Below, piece by piece: positions 58,776 to 64,000 of a DNA stretch of 64,000 nt. The stretch comes from Prevotella sp. CAG:617. Lineage in GTDB: Bacteria > Bacteroidota > Bacteroidia > Bacteroidales > Bacteroidaceae. Location of the stretch: positions 35,529 to 99,528 of the forward strand of contig FR903579.1 of assembly GCA_000438115.1 (NCBI GenBank), in the 5' to 3' direction. A model generated the notes under the pieces. It saw only the letters and a list, made by a program, of their open reading frames with translations, searched no databases and had not been told where the DNA came from. A program made the translations under genes and the position numbers. The stretch's first letter is position 1, and each line of letters begins with the position of its first letter.

Positions 58776-60743
58776 ATGAAACAAAACGAATTACCGGAAA
58801 ATGCTTTTCGAGAATTAAAGAGTGGTGAAGAATACACCCCTGTCATGTCACCAAAAGAAAAAATCAGAGAAGTTACGCCATGGTCTGTAACTTGGGGTAT
58901 CATCATGGCAATTATATTCTCCGCTGCGACCGCTTATTTAGGATTAAAAGTTGGACAGGTCTTTGAAGCTGCAATTCCCATTACTATTATTTCTATTGGA
59001 ATAAGCAGCGCCACGCGTCGAAAAAATCCATTAGGAGAAAACGTAATTATTCAGAGTATAGGCGCTTGTTCTGGCATGATTGTAGCAGGCGCAATTTTCA
59101 CGCTGCCTGCGCTTTACATTTTACAAGCCAAACATCCTGAGATGATCTTCAATTTCGGGGAGATATTTTTGTCTTCTTTATTGGGAGGAGTTTTGGGTAT
59201 TTTAATGCTTATACCTTTTAGAAAGTATTTTGTTAAAGATATGCATGGTAAATATCCGTTTCCGGAAGCTACAGCTTCTACTCAAGTACTAATTTCTGGA
59301 GAAAGAGGAAAAAGCCAGATTAAACCTCTCTTGTTGTCAGGAGCAATAGGAGGACTGTTTGATTTTGCTGTATCCACATTTGGAGCTTGGAGTGAAAAAT
59401 TTACTAGTTATTGTCTTCCATTTGGTTCTTGGTTGGCCGAAAAAACGAAACTGGTATTTAGTATTAATACTAGCGCAGCTGTTCTTGGCATGGGATATAT
59501 TGTAGGACTTAAATACGCTTCTATTATATGTTTTGGATCTGCCGTTATCTGGTGGATCATCATACCTGCCATTGCATTGATTTTTCCAAATTTAATGATT
59601 CTACCCGACACTGCTGCCAGTGCGGCTACGCCCGAGCAATTATATAATTATGCAAAGAGTATCGGCATTGGAGGTATAGCAATGGCTGGTATAATTGGTA
59701 TAATTAATAGTCGCAAGGTCATTATGAGTGCCTTCTCTTTGGCATCAAAAGAGTTGCGAAAAAGTAATAAAAATACTCCAGAGCAAGAAGAAACTATACG
59801 CACGCAACGTGACATTTCAATGAAAATCATAGCCATTGGCACCGTCATTACTTTAGTGTGTACATTTTTGTTCTTTTTCTTCGGATTAATGGATGGCAAC
59901 TTACTTTATAGCGTAGTAGGAATTTTGCTGGTAGCTGTCATTTCTTTTTTGTTTACAACGGTAGCAGCAAATGCCATTGCAATTGTAGGAAGTAATCCTG
60001 TTTCAGGAATGACATTAATGACTTTAATTCTGTCATCTGTTATTTTAGTTGCTGTTGGTATGAATGGTACGGGGGGTATGGTTGCCTCTTTGATTATGGG
60101 AGGTGTTGTTTGTACGGCATTATCTACGGCTGGAAGTTTTATTACGGACTTGAAAATTGGATATTGGTTAGGAAGTTCACCTGTTAAACAGGAAAGTCTT
60201 AAATTTGTTGGTGTTTTGGTATCAGCCATAACAGTCTGTGTTGTAATAGCAATTCTAAACAAGTCATACGGATTTTCATCAGGACAACTTGCTGCCCCAC
60301 AGGCCAATGCAATGGCTGCGGTAATTGAGCCGCTGATGAGTGGACAAAGTGCTCCATGGCTTCTTTATGGTATTGGCGCTGTCATTTCTATAATACTCAC
60401 ATGTTGCAATATTTCAGCATTAGCCTTTGCTTTAGGTATGTTTATTCCTTTGGAGCTTAACTTACCACTTATAGTAGGTGGACTAATCAACTGGTATATA
60501 ACTTCTAGAACAAAAGATCCTGAAGTAAATAAACAAAGAAATGAAAAAGGAACACTCTTAGCATCTGGATTTATAGCTGGCGGTGCGCTTATGGGAGTGG
60601 TTAGTGCGGGCTTACGCTTTGCTGATATTGATTTTGTTTCTCAAGAATGGATAACAAGCAATGGAGCTCAATATGTATCTTTGTTGGCTTATGCTGTTCT
60701 TATCGTATTCTTTGTGCAAGCTTGTAAAACAATAAAAAAGTAA
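58776..60743 (+). CDS. OPT-family oligopeptide transporter
   Basis: A 655-residue polytopic protein with about 14-16 transmembrane segments. I start at ATG 58776 rather than the upstream TTG at 58770. The N-terminus (SPKEKIREVTPWSVTWGIIMAIIFSAATAYLGLKVGQVFEA) is the signature of bacterial OPT transporters, and PFPEATASTQVLISGERGKSQ is the conserved first-loop motif. OPT carriers import oligopeptides or metal chelates with protons. Location after nspC does not by itself show the substrate; the two genes may share a transcript. Confidence 0.88.
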   Translation: MKQNELPENAFRELKSGEEYTPVMSPKEKIREVTPWSVTWGIIMAIIFSAATAYLGLKVGQVFEAAIPITIISIGISSATRRKNPLGENVIIQSIGACSGMIVAGAIFTLPALYILQAKHPEMIFNFGEIFLSSLLGGVLGILMLIPFRKYFVKDMHGKYPFPEATASTQVLISGERGKSQIKPLLLSGAIGGLFDFAVSTFGAWSEKFTSYCLPFGSWLAEKTKLVFSINTSAAVLGMGYIVGLKYASIICFGSAVIWWIIIPAIALIFPNLMILPDTAASAATPEQLYNYAKSIGIGGIAMAGIIGIINSRKVIMSAFSLASKELRKSNKNTPEQEETIRTQRDISMKIIAIGTVITLVCTFLFFFFGLMDGNLLYSVVGILLVAVISFLFTTVAANAIAIVGSNPVSGMTLMTLILSSVILVAVGMNGTGGMVASLIMGGVVCTALSTAGSFITDLKIGYWLGSSPVKQESLKFVGVLVSAITVCVVIAILNKSYGFSSGQLAAPQANAMAAVIEPLMSGQSAPWLLYGIGAVISIILTCCNISALAFALGMFIPLELNLPLIVGGLINWYITSRTKDPEVNKQRNEKGTLLASGFIAGGALMGVVSAGLRFADIDFVSQEWITSNGAQYVSLLAYAVLIVFFVQACKTIKK

Positions 60744-60759
60744 TAAAAAACTTTGAATA

Positions 60760-60791
60760 TTTGGAATATCAAAGATAAATGTGTAATTTTG
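60760..60791 (+). promoter_or_regulatory. Promoter of rpsP
   Basis: TTTG at 60760-60763, exactly 20 bp, then TAATTTTG at 60784-60791. A textbook Bacteroidota promoter with a leader of about 45 bases. Confidence 0.8.
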
Positions 60792-60841
60792 CACCGCTAT
60801 TACGGGTTAATAGCGTAGTTATAAACAAAAAATAAATTTTA

Positions 60842-61381
60842 ATGGCAACTAAAATCAGATTACAGCGCAATGGTCGTAAAGGTTATGCTTTTTATAGCAT
60901 CGTTGTTGCTGACGTAAGAGCACCACGTGATGGTCGCTTTACAGAAAAAATTGGTACGTACAATCCAAATACAAATCCTGCAACAGTAGATTTGAAATTT
61001 GATCGTGCCTTGTATTGGGTAGAAACTGGAGCGCAGCCTACAGACACCGTACGCAATATCCTTTCAAATGAAGGTGTGATGTTAATGAAGCACCTGAAAG
61101 GTGGAGTTAAGAAGGGTGCTTTTGATGAAGCTACGGCTCAAGCTAAATTTGAAGAATGGAAAAAGAATAGAGATTCAAAACTCTCAGCTTTGAAAAATTC
61201 AAATGAAGCTTCAAAACAAGCTGCATTGAAAGAAAGACTTGAAAACGAGAAAAAAGTTAACGAGCAGATTGCCAAAAAGGTAGCAGAGAAAAAAGCAGCA
61301 AAAGCCGCTGCGGAAACTGAACAAGCTGCTGCAGAAAATACTGCAGAAGAAAATGCTACGGAAGAGAATACTGAAGCATAA
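60842..61381 (+). CDS. rpsP: Ribosomal protein bS16 with long C-terminal tail
   Basis: The first 80 residues are bS16 ([31 protein letters not shown]), a 30S assembly protein. The remaining 100 residues are a charged, Lys/Ala/Glu-rich helical tail ([32 protein letters not shown]), as seen in other Bacteroidota where bS16 is about 180 residues. The tail is not needed by the fold. The gene has a strong promoter at 60760-60791 and is followed by a terminator. rimM and trmD are not adjacent, unlike in many bacteria. Confidence 0.95.
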   Translation: MATKIRLQRNGRKGYAFYSIVVADVRAPRDGRFTEKIGTYNPNTNPATVDLKFDRALYWVETGAQPTDTVRNILSNEGVMLMKHLKGGVKKGAFDEATAQAKFEEWKKNRDSKLSALKNSNEASKQAALKERLENEKKVNEQIAKKVAEKKAAKAAAETEQAAAENTAEENATEENTEA

Positions 61382-61399
61382 ATTCTTACATAAGTATAC

Positions 61400-61432
61400 A
61401 AAGGTCGTACTTTTTATAGAGGTGCGACCTTT
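61400..61432 (+). terminator. Terminator of rpsP
   Basis: A perfect 8-bp AAAGGTCG stem (61400-61407 with 61425-61432), then a T-run. Confidence 0.8.
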
Positions 61433-61455
61433 ATTTTTTTATAAAAACACCTCTT

Positions 61456-62859
61456 ATGAGAAGCGAAACAATATGTGCAATTTCGACAGCTCCAGGAGGA
61501 GCTATCGGCATTATCCGTGTGTCAGGTTCTGATTCGATTTCACTTGTTGACCAAATATTTAAAAGCGCAACAGGAAAAAAATTGGAATTCTGTAAAGGCT
61601 TTACGGCCCATTATGGTGAAATTTACAATAAAGATCGTGTTTTGGATCAGGTGATTGTTACAATCTTTAGGGCCCCACATTCATATACAGGTGAAGACTT
61701 AGTTGAAATATCGTGCCATGGATCTACCTATATTTTACAAAGCATTATCAATGAATTATTGGACTCCTCCCCTCACATACGCTTAGCCACAGCTGGAGAA
61801 TTTACAAAAAGAGCTTTTTTAAATGGTAAGATGGATCTTGCCCAATCTGAAGCAGTTGCAGATTTAATTGCAGCCGACTCAAAGGCAGGTCACGACATTG
61901 CAATTAAGCAAATTAAAGGAGACTATAGTATTGAATTAAAAAGACTGAGAGAGCATTTCTTGACGTTCGCATCTCTTATTGAACTTGAATTGGATTTCAG
62001 TGACCACGAAGATTTGGAATTTGCCGACCGTTCTAAATTAAAGATTTTATTAAGAGACATAGAAAATCAGGTCACTAATCTTGTACATTCCTTTAAATTA
62101 GGTAATGTAATAAAGAACGGTGTTCCAGTAGCAATAATTGGCAATACCAATACAGGAAAATCAACATTATTGAATACCCTACTCCATGAAGACCGTGCAA
62201 TTACAAGTGAAATAAAAGGAACAACAAGAGATACTATTGAAGACATTGTTAAACTGCATGATATACTGTTTCGCTTTATTGATACAGCTGGCATACGTAA
62301 AACTTCAGATAAAATAGAACGCATAGGAATACAAAGAAGTATTGATAAAATAAACCAATCTTCGATTATATTATGGGTTATAGATGCCATAGAATCTATA
62401 ACGTCGTTAAATGAGCAGGCAAAGGAGGTCGTTCCTCTTTTGAAAAACAAAAACTTTATTTTCCTATTTAATAAAGAGGATCTTTTAGCCAATAACAGTA
62501 TCCAAAAAACATTGATGGAATGGGCAAATCAATTAATCCCTCATGCAAATTGCCTATTTATTTCGGCAAAGAATAAAACGCATATTACAGATTTAGAAAA
62601 TAAACTAATTCAAATAGTAAGAAATCTTCAAAGCACTGAAAGTAATATTATAATTACGAACATGCGACATTATGAAGTATTGAAAAAAATATTATTTACA
62701 ATAAATCGAATAAACGACGGATTTGCTCATCAGATTCCCAGTGACTTATTAGCTCAGGATATTCGTGAGTGCATATCATATTTGGGAGAAATTCTAGGGG
62801 AAGTAACTTCAGATGAAATATTGCATAACATATTTTCTAAATTTTGCATAGGCAAATAA
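61456..62859 (+). CDS. mnmE: tRNA modification GTPase MnmE
   Basis: MnmE, with MnmG, adds the 5-carboxymethylaminomethyl group to U34 of some tRNAs. The 467 residues have the N-terminal tetrahydrofolate-binding domain (ICAISTAPGGAIGIIRVSG), helical domain (NGKMDLAQSEAVADLI), G domain (GNTNTGKSTLLN, DTAGIRKTSDKIE, FNKEDLL) and the C-terminal FCIGK box with the catalytic Cys. The gene is intact to its normal end. Its 3' end is followed by a transcription terminator and then sequence of a likely integrated element. Confidence 0.97.
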   Translation: MRSETICAISTAPGGAIGIIRVSGSDSISLVDQIFKSATGKKLEFCKGFTAHYGEIYNKDRVLDQVIVTIFRAPHSYTGEDLVEISCHGSTYILQSIINELLDSSPHIRLATAGEFTKRAFLNGKMDLAQSEAVADLIAADSKAGHDIAIKQIKGDYSIELKRLREHFLTFASLIELELDFSDHEDLEFADRSKLKILLRDIENQVTNLVHSFKLGNVIKNGVPVAIIGNTNTGKSTLLNTLLHEDRAITSEIKGTTRDTIEDIVKLHDILFRFIDTAGIRKTSDKIERIGIQRSIDKINQSSIILWVIDAIESITSLNEQAKEVVPLLKNKNFIFLFNKEDLLANNSIQKTLMEWANQLIPHANCLFISAKNKTHITDLENKLIQIVRNLQSTESNIIITNMRHYEVLKKILFTINRINDGFAHQIPSDLLAQDIRECISYLGEILGEVTSDEILHNIFSKFCIGK

Positions 62860-62904
62860 ATACCTGATTATCAAATAGTTGAATTGATTATAATCAATTA
62901 ATAT

Positions 62905-62929
62905 GGCGCTCTTTACGGGCGCCTTTTTT
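62905..62929 (+). terminator. Terminator after mnmE
   Basis: A GGCGC stem (62905-62909 with 62919-62923) and six T residues. Confidence 0.75.
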
Positions 62930-62940
62930 GTTGCTCAAGT

Positions 62941-63058
62941 ATCGTTGATAATCGTTGCTAAGCCTTTTTACGCCATTTTTTGTACCTCCTATGTACCCCA
63001 CCACGAAATCTGAGGATTTTCGTTGGCAAGGTCGTGGAGAAATGAGACGCTGTGAGAC
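62941..63058. repeat. Cluster of short direct repeats, possible recombinase/excisionase sites
   Basis: Tandem 10-mers ATCGTTGATA/ATCGTTGCTA at 62941-62960, TGTACC twice 11 bp apart (62981, 62992), and TGAGAC twice 10 bp apart (63043, 63053). A CCACGA/TCGTGG inverted pair (63001-63006 with 63032-63037) lies between. Repeats at one-helical-turn spacing next to an excisionase-like gene resemble integrase arm sites, but no core site was proven. Confidence 0.45.
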
Positions 63059-63107
63059 ACAGTAATACGCAGAGATACAGTTTTGGCGAAATTAAAAGAT
63101 AAATGAA

Positions 63108-64000
63108 ATGGCTAATAACATCAACATTCAGAAAAAATGCGAGTGGTGTGGCAAATTATTTATTGCCCACAAAACCTCGACACGATGCTGTTCGCATCGT
63201 TGTGCTAACCTTGCCTACAAAGAAAAAACAAGGCAAAAGCGTGTTAGCGAATTTCAAATAATGGTCAATCATCAGATTGAAAAAGAAGATTGCATTGACA
63301 AGGATTTCTTTACCCCAAGCGAAGCTGCAAAGTATATCGGCATCAGCAGGGCTACCTTTTACAGGTATCTGGAAACTAACCTGATAAAGTCGGTTCAGTT
63401 AAAGAGAAAGACTATTATCAGAAAACGAGACATCGAGGCTCTCTTTGATAATGCTTCTCCTTACAAAAAACATCTACCAAAATCCAAGCAGAGTATCACT
63501 GACTTCTACACCACAGCTGAAGTCAAGGAGAAGTATGGCGTAAAGGATTCCTGGATATTTCACATCGCTAAGGAACATAATATTCCACGAACCTTTCACC
63601 ATGGGAAAACCTATTGGAGCAAAAAACATATTGATGATTACTTTGCAAAGAAAGCTCCCGATCCTGAAATCAAGGAATGGTACAGCACACAAGACATGCA
63701 AGAGAAGTTCGGCATGACGCTAACGGCCATTTATTCTTTTGTATCAAAGAATGCCATTCCCAAGAAGAAGGTTGGCATCATGGTGTACTACTCCAAGAAA
63801 CATGTGGACATTGCCAAAGGCCTTATAGCTCCCGAAGAACCTAAATACTACACCATTGCCGAAGCGATGGAGCGATTCAATCTGACACGAGATCAACTCT
63901 ACCATTATGTGAAATACCATCATATTCCCCGCATCAAGGTCGGTAAATATACCAAGATCCTGCGGGCAGAGCTGGACAAGTTCTTTGAGCCTCCAAAGAT
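63108..64000 (+). CDS. Multi-winged-helix DNA-binding protein with zinc-ribbon, 3' end outside window
   Basis: An open frame from ATG 63108 (MANNINIQKKCEW) runs off the window after about 297 codons. The N-terminus has CEWCG and CCSHRC, a Zn-ribbon-like cysteine set, followed by a basic stretch. Four excisionase/MerR-like winged-helix modules then repeat about every 58-70 residues, each with a (F/Y/W)YT-x-AE/D-x(7) pattern: FFTPSEAAKYIG, FYTTAEVKEKYG, WYSTQDMQEKFG and YYTIAEAMERFN. Codon use is visibly more GC-rich than in mnmE. It is likely the recombination-directionality or regulatory gene of an integrated element. An ATG at 63103 is in another frame. Confidence 0.82.
   Translation, partial: MANNINIQKKCEWCGKLFIAHKTSTRCCSHRCANLAYKEKTRQKRVSEFQIMVNHQIEKEDCIDKDFFTPSEAAKYIGISRATFYRYLETNLIKSVQLKRKTIIRKRDIEALFDNASPYKKHLPKSKQSITDFYTTAEVKEKYGVKDSWIFHIAKEHNIPRTFHHGKTYWSKKHIDDYFAKKAPDPEIKEWYSTQDMQEKFGMTLTAIYSFVSKNAIPKKKVGIMVYYSKKHVDIAKGLIAPEEPKYYTIAEAMERFNLTRDQLYHYVKYHHIPRIKVGKYTKILRAELDKFFEPPK

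Noticed and set aside
62067..62492. 141-codon minus-strand frame inside mnmE
   Set aside because: Shadow of the MnmE G domain on the other strand.

Overview
The window looks like the chromosome of an anaerobic member of the Bacteroidales (phylum Bacteroidota). The evidence is low G+C, promoters with -7 boxes of the form TAnnTTTG (some with TTTG 20 bp upstream), few strong Shine-Dalgarno sequences, and typical family content: a Bacteroides-type serine palmitoyltransferase, a DUF3078 outer-membrane protein, dipeptidyl-peptidase 5, carboxynorspermidine decarboxylase, rubrerythrin, a split his operon and a long C-terminal tail on ribosomal protein bS16. I cannot name the genus from sequence alone.

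Layout. 1-5.3 kb: pyrB (minus, cut by the window edge), an unknown membrane protein, prs, cdd, rubrerythrin and a three-gene envelope cluster (YtxH-like, holin-like, small coil protein). 5.3-12.3 kb: a long plus-strand operon hisH-hisA-hisF-hisIE-ftsE-like-lysC-lysA followed by a FemAB/GNAT-like gene. 12.3-20.8 kb: serine palmitoyltransferase (minus) divergent from a diacylglycerol/sphingosine-kinase-like gene, then gltB-gltD. 21.1-28.3 kb (minus): an MFS carrier and a DPP5-like peptidase (probable peptide use), yidC and pyrG. 28.4-34.4 kb: DUF3078 protein, gph-like phosphatase, trmD (minus), ligA, dapA. 34.4-35.3 kb: a decayed IS256-type transposase. 35.3-42.1 kb: a small lipoprotein (minus), rpsA, then a minus-strand block ftsY-rimO-HU-HU/LysM fusion. 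42.2-47.3 kb (minus): mgtC-like gene and the very long tamB. 47.5-55.6 kb: serS, lplA and a complete glycine cleavage cluster gcvT-gcvH-gcvPA-gcvPB-lpd. 55.8-62.9 kb: a SPOR lipoprotein split by an in-frame amber codon, galE, nspC, an OPT-family transporter, rpsP, mnmE. 62.9-64.0 kb: a non-host-looking segment beginning right after mnmE, with tandem short repeats and an open-ended gene for a protein with a zinc-ribbon and four excisionase-type winged-helix modules. This is probably one end of an integrated mobile element.

Most of the window is housekeeping sequence in ordinary order. The parts that merit a second look are the element end at mnmE, the amber-interrupted SPOR gene, the HU-membrane-LysM fusion, the sphingolipid gene pair, the hairpin inside the gcv operon, and the palindromes ahead of gltB. 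No rRNA, tRNA, CRISPR array or complete novel defence or biosynthetic system was seen.
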